Origin: Paeniglutamicibacter antarcticus_C
GTDB lineage: Bacteria; Actinomycetota; Actinomycetes; Actinomycetales; Micrococcaceae
Length of the DNA stretch: 64,000 bases
Reading direction: 5' to 3'
NCBI RefSeq assembly: GCF_039544305.1
Contig: NZ_BAABLK010000023.1
Coordinates: 62,001 to 126,000 of the forward strand
Shown here: piece after piece, positions 47,597-57,546 of the stretch
How positions within the stretch are numbered: position 1 is the first letter of the stretch
Layout: each line of letters starts with the position of its first letter
Made by a program: the position numbers and the translations under genes
Notes under the pieces: generated by a model
Told to the model about the DNA's origin: nothing
What the model saw: only the letters and a program-made list of their open reading frames with translations
Database searches by the model: none

Positions 47597-48268
47597 TTAC
47601 GCGTCTCCTCTGATCATCTGAATGAAAAGTTCGTGGATACGGCGTTCCCCGCCCACCTCTGGATGGAAGGAGGTCGCCAGCAATTTCCCCGAACGTACTG
47701 CGACAATTCTAGCCAACCGAACCCCATCACCGCCCAAGGGCGTGTTTCCGGCGGGGATCGTGGCCAATACCTCTACTCTTTCTCCCACGCTGCTCACCCA
47801 GGGTGCCCGGATGAAAGCGGCGCGAACCGGTTTGGCCGCCTGGTCTGGATCCTGGCTGGGAAGGACGTCAAGTCCCTTGAAATCCAGGTCCACTTCGAAC
47901 GAATCGATTTGTCTGCCGAAGGCGTTGCGCTTGACCACCATATCGATTCCCCCGAAACTTTGCTGGGGGTCGCCCTTGAGATTGGTGGCAGGATCGGCAA
48001 TGGTGTCGGCCAGCATGATCATTCCGGCGCATGAACCATAGACCGGGAACCCCTGGGCGATCTTGGCCCTAATGACCCCGTCGAGCCCGGAGAACCGGGC
48101 CAGCTTGTCAATCACCGTTGATTCACCTCCCGGGATAACCAGCCCGTCGAGTCCTGCCAGCTCATCGGCCACCTTCACCGGCTGGGCAACTGCACCTAGT
48201 GATTCAAGGGCCCGGCGATGTTCGTTGACATCCCCCTGCAGGGCAAGAACCCCAATTTGTAGTACCAC
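47597..48268 (-). CDS. pdxT: PLP synthase glutaminase subunit
   Basis: 223 residues. Class I glutaminase: GVLALQGDVNEH, oxyanion region IPGGEST, nucleophile Cys in VYGSCAGMI and His-Glu in SFHPEV. It supplies ammonia to PdxS for pyridoxal phosphate. Its partner pdxS lies about 5.5 kb away, on the same strand, with five intervening genes. A two-base gap separates it from yebC. Confidence 0.95.
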   Translation of the reverse strand: MVLQIGVLALQGDVNEHRRALESLGAVAQPVKVADELAGLDGLVIPGGESTVIDKLARFSGLDGVIRAKIAQGFPVYGSCAGMIMLADTIADPATNLKGDPQQSFGGIDMVVKRNAFGRQIDSFEVDLDFKGLDVLPSQDPDQAAKPVRAAFIRAPWVSSVGERVEVLATIPAGNTPLGGDGVRLARIVAVRSGKLLATSFHPEVGGERRIHELFIQMIRGDA

Positions 48269-48405
48269 GGTGGATCACTTCCTGCTCAGGTGATAAAGGA
48301 TCGAGTGTCCCTGGCTAACTGAGATGGAGCACGCGGACAGCCTAGAATAAACCCTGCGTGAGCGGCACTGATATTTTTATGACGGTTAGCCCGCGCAATG
48401 CCGGG

Positions 48406-49665
48406 TCACTGCCCGGGAAGTGTCCACATCTTCGCGCCGTTTTCCTTGGCGTTCATGGAGTTCACGGTCTCGGTGGTGCGTTGCAGCGAGGCTGCGTCCT
48501 TGGATCCGGTGGTGCACGGCTGGTTCGATGCCGAAGGCAAGGCACACCAACGCAGCGGGGCCGCTTTGATGGTGTGGGCAGCCCACACCAGGTTCCCGGG
48601 CTCCCAGGTCTCCCCGGTACGAACAAATTGCATTTTCACCGTCAGCCCCTCGGTGTTCAGCACCGTCTTGGTCGCGTGCTTCGCCACCGAGTTTCCCAAA
48701 CCGTAGACGATCCAGGTGCCTTCGTGTTTTTCAACCGGCAGCACCGAGTGCGTGTGGTGCGAATAGATGAAGTCGAATTCCCCGCTCTCCGCCAACGCCC
48801 GGTACAACTTGAGCTGGGCGGCCGTGGGGCTGCTGGTGTACTCGGCTCCGTCATGGATCGCTGCCATCACGATGTCCGCGCCGGCGGCTCGTGCGGCCTT
48901 GGCCCGCGCCAGCAACGAGGACTTCTCGAGGTCATCGACGCGCCACGGAGCGTCTTCCTTCATGCCGTTCAGCGAGTACGTGCCGGCAATGATGGCTATC
49001 TTCGCACTTCCCACCGGTGCGAGCAATGGCTTTTCGGCTTCGACTGCGCTGCGGTAGGAACCGGTGTGGAACATACCTGCCCCATCCAGCGCGTCCAGTG
49101 TGCGTTTGACCCCGGGGACTCCCCCGTCCATCGAGTGGTTGCTCGCCGTGGTGCAGCCGTCGTAGCCTGCCTTCTCCAGTGCCTCAATGATTTGCGGCGG
49201 GACGTTGAACATCGGGTATCCGGCGTATGGCCCGCCCTTGGGCGCCACCGGGGTTTCAAGGTTGCACAGGGCAAGGTCGCTTTGGTCCAGGTAGGGAGCG
49301 ATGCCAGCCAGCAGCGGGTCAAAGTCCAGGCTTCCCGCCCCGTCTGCCTCGGCCTGGTCCCACAATGCAGGATGCAGCAGGATGTCCCCTGCCACGGCGA
49401 CCTCGATGCATTCATCCCCGGGGCACTGTGCGTCCTTGGGCCCAGCGGAGGCTTTGCTGGCGCTCTCGGTCGGTTCGCTCGGGGTCCTCGATGAGTCCTG
49501 GCTCGGGGCGGCCGAAGCCGCGGAGCTGCCCACAGCACCGGAGCTTGCCGATGGCGGAGGACCGTCCACCGGCGCGCAGGCAGCAAGCAAGGTGCTAAGA
49601 AGCAGTGCTGCGGCGAAGGCAATACCCCTGGCAGCAAAAAATCCTTGCGCAATTCGTTCAGTCAT
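48406..49665 (-). CDS. CapA/PgsA-family lipoprotein (metallophosphatase-like)
   Basis: 419 residues from ATG 49665. Lipoprotein signal peptide with lipobox LLAAC near residue 29, a Ser/Ala/Pro spacer, then the CapA domain: AVAGDILLHP, DLALCNLETPVA, GCTTASNHSMDGG, and the SHHTHSVLPVEKHEG end. The fold resembles calcineurin-like phosphoesterases and is linked in Bacillus to poly-gamma-glutamate capsule assembly; no capsule synthetase genes are nearby here, so the substrate is unknown. An in-frame ATG at 49773 lies in the divergent gene and is rejected. Confidence 0.86.
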   Translation of the reverse strand: MTERIAQGFFAARGIAFAAALLLSTLLAACAPVDGPPPSASSGAVGSSAASAAPSQDSSRTPSEPTESASKASAGPKDAQCPGDECIEVAVAGDILLHPALWDQAEADGAGSLDFDPLLAGIAPYLDQSDLALCNLETPVAPKGGPYAGYPMFNVPPQIIEALEKAGYDGCTTASNHSMDGGVPGVKRTLDALDGAGMFHTGSYRSAVEAEKPLLAPVGSAKIAIIAGTYSLNGMKEDAPWRVDDLEKSSLLARAKAARAAGADIVMAAIHDGAEYTSSPTAAQLKLYRALAESGEFDFIYSHHTHSVLPVEKHEGTWIVYGLGNSVAKHATKTVLNTEGLTVKMQFVRTGETWEPGNLVWAAHTIKAAPLRWCALPSASNQPCTTGSKDAASLQRTTETVNSMNAKENGAKMWTLPGQ

Positions 49666-49744
49666 GGTTATGAGCCTAACCTCGCTGCCGGGAATACGGC
49701 GCGGGAAACGGACAGCACTGCGGGCTTGTGACAGGGTTAAGGAC

Positions 49745-51760
49745 ATGCCTAATCCGTTGCTTGAGCCAAGCACCTTGCCGTTTGAATTCCCAGATTATTC
49801 AGCCCTGGAGGCAGCCCACTACCTGGATGCCATCGGGCAGGGGGTGGATCAGCACCTCGAGGAGCTTGGTGCGATCGCGCAAAACACCGATGCCCCGACA
49901 TTCGAGAACACGTTTGTAGCCGTGGAACGGTGCGGCCAGCTGCTGCGCCGCACCGTGATGGCCTACTGGACGGTGTTCTCCGCCCACGCCACTGATGAGC
50001 TGCGCGAGATCGACCCGGAAATCCAGTCGCTGGTTTCCGGCCACCAGGATGCCATCCACCTGGATGAGGCACTTTTCGCGCGCCTGTCCGCCCTGGATGC
50101 CCGAGCGCTCACCGGCGAAGACGCACGACTGGTGTCCGAGACGCTGCGTACCTTCCGTGCAGCAGGTGCCGAACTCGACGAAAAGCGCAAGCAGGAACTG
50201 CGTGCGCTGAACTCACAGATCACGGATCTGTCCAGTGAATACTCGCGCAAGCTCTTGGGCACCATGAACGATGCGGCGGTCCACTATTCCGATGCCGCCG
50301 AACTGGATGGACTCAGCGACGGGCAGTTGGCCTCGGCCTCCGACGCAGCGCGTGCCGCCGGACACACCCAGGGCTACCTGCTCTCATTGGTGCTGCCTAC
50401 CGGCCAACCGATGCTTGAGTGCCTGGAACTGTCCGAGTCGCGCCGCAGGCTCTTCGAGGCCTCGGTGAACCGCGGCCAGGAAGGCGCGAACCGGACCCTT
50501 GACCTGGGTGCGCAAATGGCGTCGCTGCGCTCCAAGCGCGCTGCCCTGCTCGGTTTCGACACGCACGCCGACGTGGTGCTGCAGGATGCAACCGCGCCGG
50601 GCCTTGAGGCGGTCAAGGCCCGCCTCGCCGGGCTCGTCCCTGCGGCCGTTGCCAATGCACGGGCCGAGGCTGCCGAGCTGGAGAAGATCTCCGGCGCCCC
50701 CATCCAGCCCTGGGATTGGACCTACTACTCCGCCGCCGTGGCCAGGGAACGCTACACGCTGGACCGCGCTGCGCTGCGCGAATACTTCGAACTCGATGCA
50801 GTGCTTGTACGTGGCGTCTTTTCTGCCGCCAGCCGGCTCTACGGACTGGGTTTCACCGAACGGTTCGACTTCCCGCTCTACCACCCCGACGTCCGCACGT
50901 GGGAAGTCTTCAACGAGGACGGCTCGAGCCTTGGCCTGTTTGTGGGAGATTTCTTTGCCCGGCCCACCAAGGCCGGCGGCGCCTGGATGAATTCCATCCG
51001 CGAGTCCGCATCGTTGCTTGAAGAGCGCCCGGTGGTCACCAACACCTTGAACATCCCCAAGCCCGCCCAGGGCGAACCCGCGCTTGTTTCCCTGGACGAG
51101 GTCAACACGCTGTTCCACGAGTTTGGACACGCGTTGCATGGATTGTTCTCAGCCGCCATCTACCCGTCGTTGTCCGGCACCGCGGTGCCCCGCGACTTCG
51201 TCGAGTACCCTTCCCAGGTCAACGAGATGTGGGCACTGCACCCCGAGGTGCTGCCCGGATACGCAGCCCACACCGTCACCGGAGAGCCGCTGCCGGCCGG
51301 CACCGTTGATACCCTCGATGCCGCGGCCCTGTGGGGTGAGGGATTCGCCACGACTGAATACCTCACCGCCGCTGTCCTGGACCTGTCCTGGCACTCGCTC
51401 GTTGACGGGGAGATGGTTTCCGACCCGCTGGCCTTCGAGCAGCGCGTGCTCACCGATGCCGGACTGATCCCTGACCTGGTACCCTCGCGCTACCGAACCG
51501 GCTACTTTAAGCATATTTTTGACGGCGGATACTCCGCTGGGTACTACTCATACATCTGGTCCGAGGTGCTGGACGCCGACACCGTTCAATGGTTCACCGA
51601 AAACGGCGGGCTGAAACGGGAAAACGGTGAAAGGTTCCGCGACGAGCTGCTTTCGCGCGGCAACACCCGTGACCCGCTGGAATCCTATGAGATCTTCCGA
51701 GGACGGCCCGCACGGATCGAACCGTTGCTGGCGCGCCGCGGCCTGGCAAAGGGCAAGTAA
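49745..51760 (+). CDS. M3-family metallopeptidase (oligopeptidase A / Dcp-like)
   Basis: 671 residues. The zinc motif HEXXH is FHEFGHALHGL near residue 458, with the third ligand Glu in FVEYPSQVNEMW, typical of M3. The N-terminus (LPDYSALEAAHYLDAIGQGV-like FEFPDYSALEAAHYLDAI) is as in OpdA/Dcp. It is a cytoplasmic peptidase degrading short peptides. ATG 49745 begins just downstream of AAGG; the longer reading from 49301 runs antisense to the CapA gene. A GNAT gene follows after two bases. Confidence 0.92.
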   Translation: MPNPLLEPSTLPFEFPDYSALEAAHYLDAIGQGVDQHLEELGAIAQNTDAPTFENTFVAVERCGQLLRRTVMAYWTVFSAHATDELREIDPEIQSLVSGHQDAIHLDEALFARLSALDARALTGEDARLVSETLRTFRAAGAELDEKRKQELRALNSQITDLSSEYSRKLLGTMNDAAVHYSDAAELDGLSDGQLASASDAARAAGHTQGYLLSLVLPTGQPMLECLELSESRRRLFEASVNRGQEGANRTLDLGAQMASLRSKRAALLGFDTHADVVLQDATAPGLEAVKARLAGLVPAAVANARAEAAELEKISGAPIQPWDWTYYSAAVARERYTLDRAALREYFELDAVLVRGVFSAASRLYGLGFTERFDFPLYHPDVRTWEVFNEDGSSLGLFVGDFFARPTKAGGAWMNSIRESASLLEERPVVTNTLNIPKPAQGEPALVSLDEVNTLFHEFGHALHGLFSAAIYPSLSGTAVPRDFVEYPSQVNEMWALHPEVLPGYAAHTVTGEPLPAGTVDTLDAAALWGEGFATTEYLTAAVLDLSWHSLVDGEMVSDPLAFEQRVLTDAGLIPDLVPSRYRTGYFKHIFDGGYSAGYYSYIWSEVLDADTVQWFTENGGLKRENGERFRDELLSRGNTRDPLESYEIFRGRPARIEPLLARRGLAKGK

Positions 51761-51762
51761 AC

Positions 51763-52518
51763 GTGACAACCATCGGATTTGCGCAGGATGCGCTCTCGCA
51801 CTGGCACCAAGCCATGGCGACTGCCACCGGCGGCAAGATCTTCACCACCCACGGTTGCTCATGGGCTTGGCAGCCCGCACGCGCCCGGCTGGTGCTGCTC
51901 TTCCCAGCCCATGCACAGGAAGCCGGGCTGCGCCCTGGCTTGGCCGAGGGAACGCGCCTGGGTGCGCGCCGGGTGGAGGCCTGGGTCAATTCCGGCGCGC
52001 CATCCACTGCGCTGGAGGCAGCCGGATTCTCCGATGCGGCACAGATTTCGTGGCATGCCGGGGAATTGGTGGGACCGCGGGAACCGTGGGACGGCCGTGT
52101 GCGCCTGGGAACCGAGATCCCCGAGGCCAAGGGCGCCGACGCCAAGGAGTTGCAGGTGGCAAACCTGTGGCGCGATCCGGCGGCGGCCGGGTTGAGCGCC
52201 GGACACCCCGCGCTGCGCCGCATCGAACAAGCCACCGCCCGCACCCTTGAAGGGGAACTGGTGGGCCGCGCCTTTGCCCAGCAGGCATTGGGTGGCCAGT
52301 TGGCCATCCACGGTTTGGCAGTCGCTCCTTCACATCGACGGGCCGGCATTGGCTCGTCCCTGCTCAACGGCTTGGCCCGGGGCATGGCCAATCCGTTGGG
52401 ACTCGATGACCAGTCGCGCATCGAGCTCATCGCCGCGGCATCACCGAGTTCCGCACAGTTCTTCGAGGCCAACGGGATGCGTTTGCTTGGTCGTGGCCGC
52501 CACTTGGTGCTGCGCTAG
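51763..52518 (+). CDS. GNAT N-acetyltransferase domain protein
   Basis: 251 residues. The acetyl-CoA motif A is LAVAPSHRRAGIGSSLLNGL near residue 185, followed by ASPSSAQFFEANGMRLLGRG. The N-terminal half (GCSWAWQPARARLVLLFPAH) has no clear family. GTG start two bases after the M3 peptidase stop, so the two are co-translated. Substrate unknown. Confidence 0.8.
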   Translation: MTTIGFAQDALSHWHQAMATATGGKIFTTHGCSWAWQPARARLVLLFPAHAQEAGLRPGLAEGTRLGARRVEAWVNSGAPSTALEAAGFSDAAQISWHAGELVGPREPWDGRVRLGTEIPEAKGADAKELQVANLWRDPAAAGLSAGHPALRRIEQATARTLEGELVGRAFAQQALGGQLAIHGLAVAPSHRRAGIGSSLLNGLARGMANPLGLDDQSRIELIAAASPSSAQFFEANGMRLLGRGRHLVLR

Positions 52519-52841
52519 CCTTTGGCTGCTGCATTCCAAGGACCGGTTGGCGTCCGGGGTGCGTGCCCATGAGTGCTGAGAACACCGGAGGCGGGCATCG
52601 CTTGCCGGCGCCATGGCCCATGAGGGTATCCGCTCCATTGGGTGCCGCATGAGAGATGGCGGGCCTCAACCCATCGGCGCTCCAAGCCGGAAGTGGTGGA
52701 AACAGGTGCTGCCGCGGACCACGGCGCAACAAGATTCGGTTTCACGCGCTTTCTTGTCGCTATTGGATGCTGGCGTGCTGCCGTCGCTCATTTATCGGAT
52801 CCCCGGAATAAACGGCGGGTGTAGAGCGGATCACTTCTTGC
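52519..52841. other. Intergenic, no recognisable content
   Basis: 323 bp between convergent genes (GNAT and oxidoreductase). No gene, tRNA or clear terminator was found. Confidence 0.55.
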
Positions 52842-53450
52842 TCAGCGGACCACACGCACGTTCAGGGCCGTGGTGCCCATCGCCTTGGTGAGGCATGCCC
52901 ACATGACGAAGTAGTGTTCGGGCCCCTTCGCGGTGGAGATCCCTCCAAGGTCGATGATGGAGTCCTCGGGCCAGCCGAGGTCTTTCAGGAGGGTTGTCGC
53001 CTGGTTTTTGGCCGAAGCGTCGTTGCCCGAGACAAAGATGCTGGTTGGCTCCAGGGAAGACGGGTTGATGAAGATCTTGCCGGCGCAGGTGTTCATCGTT
53101 TTCACGACGTTCGCCTCCGGAAGCATCTCCTGCAACTTTTCGCCCAAGCTGGAGCCGGGATAGATCAGCTCGTAAGAGGACGTAGCGGCGTTGGCCACGT
53201 CAATCAGGAGTTTTCCGCTAAACACCGCCGCATCGATCTGGTCCAGGAGTTCCTTCGAGGAGGCGCCCGGAGTCGCATTCACGATCACCTCGGCGTTTCG
53301 CGCGGTTTCCTCAAGGCCCGAGACGGGGTACACAAGATCGGTCCGGGATTCAGGGTGCCGCGAGCCCAAGGTCACCGAGTGCCCGGCTGCGGCGCAGCCA
53401 CCCGCGAGGGCTTGTGCAACGCTGCCCGTGCCCAGGATACCGATTTTCAT
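52842..53450 (-). CDS. NADP/F420-dependent oxidoreductase-like protein
   Basis: 202 residues from ATG 53450 (AAGGGG upstream). A Rossmann fold starts at once (MKIGILGTGSVAQALAGGCAAAGHSVTLGSR), as in F420-dependent NADP reductases and the related NADPH-dependent family; the sequence then has VIVNATPGAS, LLIDVANA and VVKTMNTCAG. The SRHPES loop after strand 2 suggests NADP preference. Partner and substrate are not shown by the context. Confidence 0.85.
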   Translation of the reverse strand: MKIGILGTGSVAQALAGGCAAAGHSVTLGSRHPESRTDLVYPVSGLEETARNAEVIVNATPGASSKELLDQIDAAVFSGKLLIDVANAATSSYELIYPGSSLGEKLQEMLPEANVVKTMNTCAGKIFINPSSLEPTSIFVSGNDASAKNQATTLLKDLGWPEDSIIDLGGISTAKGPEHYFVMWACLTKAMGTTALNVRVVR

Positions 53451-53744
53451 GACTGCCCCTTTTGCGGTGTTGGACGATACTGGTTCTCCGGCCCAGCCTA
53501 CGCCCGCCACCGGACGAGGTGCCCCGGTTTGCCGGCATCAAGTCCCGGGGAATCGATCAATGCCGGGAATCCATGCAGGTGCCCGTTGCGCATCCCCAGC
53601 CCCGAAGGCCGCAGCGCGGGGTCCCCTGGGGGACTTAAACGTCGCGGGCCGGGTGCTGCCCGGTACACATCATGCCTTCTTTGCGGAGAGGCCATGCGTA
53701 GCCGGGGCACCCAGCCCGTGGCCCGGCATCAGTTCGCCTGGGTG

Positions 53745-54659
53745 TTACCAGCCGCGCTCGGAGAGGCGGTGCGGTGCCGGAATGTCAGCGACGTTGATGC
53801 CGACCATGGCTTCGCCCAGTCCGCGGGAGATCTTGGCCAACTGGTCCGCGTCGTTGAAGTAGGTAGTGGCCTGGACCACGGCCGCTGCGCGCTGGGCGGG
53901 GTTGCCGGACTTGAAGATGCCCGAGCCCACGAACACGCCGTCGGCGCCCAGCTGCATCATCATGGCAGCATCCGCAGGGGTCGCGATGCCACCGGCGGTG
54001 AACAGCACCACGGGCAGTTTGCCGGTGGCAGCGATTTCCTTGACCAGCTGGTAGGGAGCCTGGAGTTCCTTGGCGGCCACGTACAGCTCGTCCTCGGGAA
54101 GGGCTGCGAGCTGTGCGATCTGGGCGCGGATCTTGCGCATGTGCCCGGTGGCGTTTGAAACGTCCCCGGTTCCGGCCTCGCCCTTGGAGCGGATCATGGC
54201 AGCGCCCTCGTTGATCCGGCGCAGTGCCTCGCCCAGGTTGGTGGCGCCGCAGACGAAGGGGACCTTGAAGTTCCACTTGTCGATGTGGTGCTCGTAGTCC
54301 GCCGGGGAGAGCACCTCGGACTCATCGACGTAGTCCACGCCAAGAGACTGCAGGATCTGCGCCTCGACGAAGTGGCCGATGCGGGCCTTGGCCATCACCG
54401 GGATGGAGACGGAAGCGATGATGGAATCGATCATGTCCGGGTCGCTCGCGCGCGAAACCCCGCCCTGTGCCCGGATGTCGGCCGGAACGCGTTCCAAGGC
54501 CATCACGGCAACAGCACCGGCGTCCTCGGCGATACGGGCTTGTTCGGCCGTGACGACATCCATGATGACGCCGCCCTTGAGCATGTCGGCCATGCCCCGC
54601 TTGACGCGGTCGCTACCTACGGTAGTTGTGGGGGTGGGGACGGCTTCGTTTTCAGACAC
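53745..54659 (-). CDS. pdxS: PLP synthase subunit PdxS
   Basis: 304 residues. PdxS builds pyridoxal phosphate from ribose 5-phosphate, glyceraldehyde 3-phosphate and ammonia from PdxT. Signatures: GGVIMDVVTAEQARIAEDAGA, Lys-containing VMAKARIGHFVEAQIL, the phosphate loop GEAGTGD and LFTAGGIATPADAA. The GTG at 54659 has AAAGGAATT upstream. It is separated from pdxT by the CapA, M3, GNAT and oxidoreductase genes. Confidence 0.97.
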   Translation of the reverse strand: MSENEAVPTPTTTVGSDRVKRGMADMLKGGVIMDVVTAEQARIAEDAGAVAVMALERVPADIRAQGGVSRASDPDMIDSIIASVSIPVMAKARIGHFVEAQILQSLGVDYVDESEVLSPADYEHHIDKWNFKVPFVCGATNLGEALRRINEGAAMIRSKGEAGTGDVSNATGHMRKIRAQIAQLAALPEDELYVAAKELQAPYQLVKEIAATGKLPVVLFTAGGIATPADAAMMMQLGADGVFVGSGIFKSGNPAQRAAAVVQATTYFNDADQLAKISRGLGEAMVGINVADIPAPHRLSERGW

Positions 54660-54878
54660 CTGGGAATTCCTTTCAATACGGTGGGCAATACGCAAATCAT
54701 CGTAGATCCGCTGTGGCACAAAGGTCGTGGGTATGTCGTCACATTCCAGAACCATATGTACTGTCGCCCAGCCTGCCCGTGGGTTGCCAAGCGTATCGGT
54801 CGCTATCGCCAGGGGCCGGTGACTTCCGCCGCAAGACACCCGCGCCCGATAAAAGATGCGCTCCTGGCACCAAGACGC

Positions 54879-54916
54879 CGATGGCCCCTTCGAAGCATCC
54901 TTCGAAGGGGCCATCG
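54879..54916 (-). terminator. Hairpin downstream of the HIT gene
   Basis: Perfect 16-base arms CGATGGCCCCTTCGAA / TTCGAAGGGGCCATCG separated by six bases, 21 bases beyond the HIT stop. No U-tract is obvious, but position and strength suggest termination of thrS-HIT. Confidence 0.65.
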
Positions 54917-54937
54917 GCGGCGAGAGACAACCTGGTG

Positions 54938-55534
54938 CTAGTCGATTTGAAGCCAGCCGGCGGTCATGTCCTCGCGGATGTCGTTGAGGGTCGCGGGGAT
55001 CGCCTTGGTTTCGGCAATGATCGGGAAGAAGTTCCCGTCCCCGGCCCAGCGCGGAACCACGTGCTGGTGCAGGTGCGCTGCGATTCCCGCTCCCCCGGTG
55101 ACGCCCTGGTTCATGCCAAGGTTGAAGCCGGTGGGACGCGAGACATGGCGCAGCACTCGCATGGACTTCTGCGCCAACGCCGCCATCTCCATCGTTTCCT
55201 CTTCGGTGATGTCGGTGTAGTCCGGAACATGGCGGTAAGGGCAGATAAGCAGGTGGCCCGGGTTGTAGGGGAAGAGGTTCAGGATCACGTACGCGGTCTT
55301 GCCGCGGTGGATGATCAAGGACTCTTCGTCGCTGCGGTTGGGACCGGCACAGAACGGACAGCTTTCCTCGTCCTTGACGTGGTCCTGCCCGGCCTTGATG
55401 TACGCCATCCGGTAAGGGGTCCACAACCGCTGGAACGAATCCGGCACACCGGCGAGCTCAAAGTCATCGGTGATCGCGGCATCGGCCGCCTCCTGCGAAA
55501 CCCCCTGCCCTCCCTGGGCGTTGAACTCCCCCAT
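54938..55534 (-). CDS. HIT-domain nucleotide hydrolase/phosphorylase
   Basis: 198 residues. The histidine triad is HLHQHVVPRW near residue 155, and an N-terminal CPFCAG with downstream His residues suggests a zinc site. Together with its place beside thrS it matches the mycobacterial Ap4A phosphorylase (Rv2613c) type; activity is inferred. It follows thrS by five bases. Confidence 0.9.
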   Translation of the reverse strand: MGEFNAQGGQGVSQEAADAAITDDFELAGVPDSFQRLWTPYRMAYIKAGQDHVKDEESCPFCAGPNRSDEESLIIHRGKTAYVILNLFPYNPGHLLICPYRHVPDYTDITEEETMEMAALAQKSMRVLRHVSRPTGFNLGMNQGVTGGAGIAAHLHQHVVPRWAGDGNFFPIIAETKAIPATLNDIREDMTAGWLQID

Positions 55535-55539
55535 TGCGC

Positions 55540-57546
55540 CTAAGCCTCCCGGTTCTTCACCGCGGTGATGATGCGTTCAACGGCTTCGCCCACCGGAATG
55601 CCGTTGTCCTGGCTGCCGTCGCGGAATCGGAAGGATACCGCCCCGGCCTCCGCGTCTTCGCCACCGGCGATGAGCACGAACGGGATCTTGTCCTTGGAGG
55701 CATTGCGGATCTTCTTCGGGAACCGCTCGGTGCCCAAATCGGCCTCGGCACGGATGCCTGCCTCGCGCAGCTTCGCGATGACCTCCGAGACGTAGTCGTT
55801 GAACGCCTCCGCCACGGGGATCCCCACGACCTGGACCGGTGCCAGCCATGCGGGGAACGCACCGGCATAGTGCTCGATGAGCACACCCATGAAGCGCTCC
55901 ACCGAACCGAAGAGGGCACGGTGGATCATCACCGGGCGCTGGCGGGTCCCGTCGGCTGCCTGGTACTCGAGCTCGAAGCGCTCGGGCAGGTTGAAGTCCA
56001 GCTGGATGGTGGACATCTGCCAGGTGCGTCCGATGGCGTCGCGTGCCTGCACGGAGATCTTCGGGCCGTAGAACGCCGCTCCTTCCGGATCCGGGACCAG
56101 TTCCAGTCCCGAGGCCTCGGCGACCTCGGCCAGGGTGTTGGTTGCTTCTTCCCAGGCGTCATCGGATCCGACGAACTTCTCCGGGTCCTTGGTGGAGAGC
56201 TCCAGGTAGAAGTCATCCAGCCCGTAGTCCTTGAGCAGATCCAGCACGAACTTCAGCGTGCTGGTCAGCTCGTCCTTCATCTGCTCGCGGGTGCAGTAGA
56301 TGTGGGCGTCGTCCTGTGTCATGCCGCGCACGCGGGTCAGTCCGTGGACCACGCCGGACTTCTCGTAGCGGTAGACCTGGCCGAATTCGAACATGCGCAG
56401 CGGCAGCTCGCGGTAGGAGCGTCCGCGTCCGCGGAAGATCAGGTTGTGCATCGGGCAGTTCATCGGCTTGAGGTAGTAGTCCTGGCCGGGCTTGAGCAGT
56501 TCGTTGGTCTCCGGGTCGCGGGTCTCATCGATGTGCATCGGGGGGAACATGCCGTCCTTGTACCAGTCAAGATGCCCGGAGATCTCGTACAGGTGGCCCT
56601 TGGTGATGTGCGGGGTATAGACGAACTCGTATCCGGCTTCGGTGTGGCGCTGGCGCGAGTAGTCTTCCATGGTCTTGCGGATGATTCCGCCCTTGGGGTG
56701 GAACACTGGCAGGCCGCTTCCAAGCTCGTCCGGGAAGGAGAACAGGTCTAGCTCGGCGCCGAGCTTGCGGTGGTCGCGGCGCTCGGCCTCGGCCAGGCGC
56801 TCTTGGTATGCCTTCAGGTCGGCCTTGGTGGGCCAGACAGTGCCGTAGATGCGCTGGAGCTGCTTGTTCTTCTCGCTACCCAGCCAGTATGCGGCTGCCG
56901 TGCGGGTCAGCGCGAAGGCGTTGGAGATCAGCTTGGTGTTGGGCAGGTGCGGGCCGCGGCATAGATCGCACCAAATCACGTCGCCGGACTTGCGGTCGAC
57001 ATTGTCGTAGATGGTGATTTCACCGGCGCCGACCTCGACGTTGACGCCCTCGCCGGCTTCGTCGGCCTCATTGGTCTTGGAGAGCAGTTCCAGCTTGTAC
57101 GGCTCGTTGGCCATGGCCGTGCGGGCCTCGTCCTCAGTGACGACGCGGCGTGCGAACTTCTGGTTCTGGTTCACGATCTTGAGCATCATCTTCTCGAGAG
57201 CCTTGAGGTCCTCGGGGGTGAACGGTTCCTCGACGTCGAAGTCGAAGTAGAAGCCGTCGGTGATGTACGGGCCGATGCCGAGCTTGGCATCCGGGCGCAG
57301 CTGCTGCACGGCCTGGGCCATGACATGGGCGGTGGAGTGGCGCAAGACCTCGAGGCCGGCCGGCGAGTCGATGGTGACTCTTTTCACCTCGGTACCTGCC
57401 TCGAGTGGGCGGGCCAGGTCGCGCAGCACGCCATCGACGTGCATCACCACGACCTCGCGGTCGTCAAAGTACAGCTCGGCCCCGGTAGTGCCGGCATTCA
57501 CCTCGCGTTGTTTTCCATCGACACTCAGTGTGATTTCCTCAAGCAC
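55540..57546 (-). CDS. thrS: Threonyl-tRNA synthetase
   Basis: 668 residues. TGS domain at the N-terminus, editing domain with HSTAHVMAQAVQ, catalytic class II core (MNCPMHNLIF; RELPLRMFEFGQVYRYEKSG; RGMTQDDAHIY) and anticodon-binding C-terminus (VQVVGIPVAEAFNDYV). GTG start with GAGGA upstream. It heads a transcript with the HIT gene. Confidence 0.97.
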   Translation of the reverse strand: MLEEITLSVDGKQREVNAGTTGAELYFDDREVVVMHVDGVLRDLARPLEAGTEVKRVTIDSPAGLEVLRHSTAHVMAQAVQQLRPDAKLGIGPYITDGFYFDFDVEEPFTPEDLKALEKMMLKIVNQNQKFARRVVTEDEARTAMANEPYKLELLSKTNEADEAGEGVNVEVGAGEITIYDNVDRKSGDVIWCDLCRGPHLPNTKLISNAFALTRTAAAYWLGSEKNKQLQRIYGTVWPTKADLKAYQERLAEAERRDHRKLGAELDLFSFPDELGSGLPVFHPKGGIIRKTMEDYSRQRHTEAGYEFVYTPHITKGHLYEISGHLDWYKDGMFPPMHIDETRDPETNELLKPGQDYYLKPMNCPMHNLIFRGRGRSYRELPLRMFEFGQVYRYEKSGVVHGLTRVRGMTQDDAHIYCTREQMKDELTSTLKFVLDLLKDYGLDDFYLELSTKDPEKFVGSDDAWEEATNTLAEVAEASGLELVPDPEGAAFYGPKISVQARDAIGRTWQMSTIQLDFNLPERFELEYQAADGTRQRPVMIHRALFGSVERFMGVLIEHYAGAFPAWLAPVQVVGIPVAEAFNDYVSEVIAKLREAGIRAEADLGTERFPKKIRNASKDKIPFVLIAGGEDAEAGAVSFRFRDGSQDNGIPVGEAVERIITAVKNREA

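Noticed and set aside
54739..54930. Small minus-strand frame over the hairpin after the HIT gene
   Set aside because: It has no ribosome-binding site or recognisable sequence, and spans a perfect inverted repeat that is better read as a terminator.
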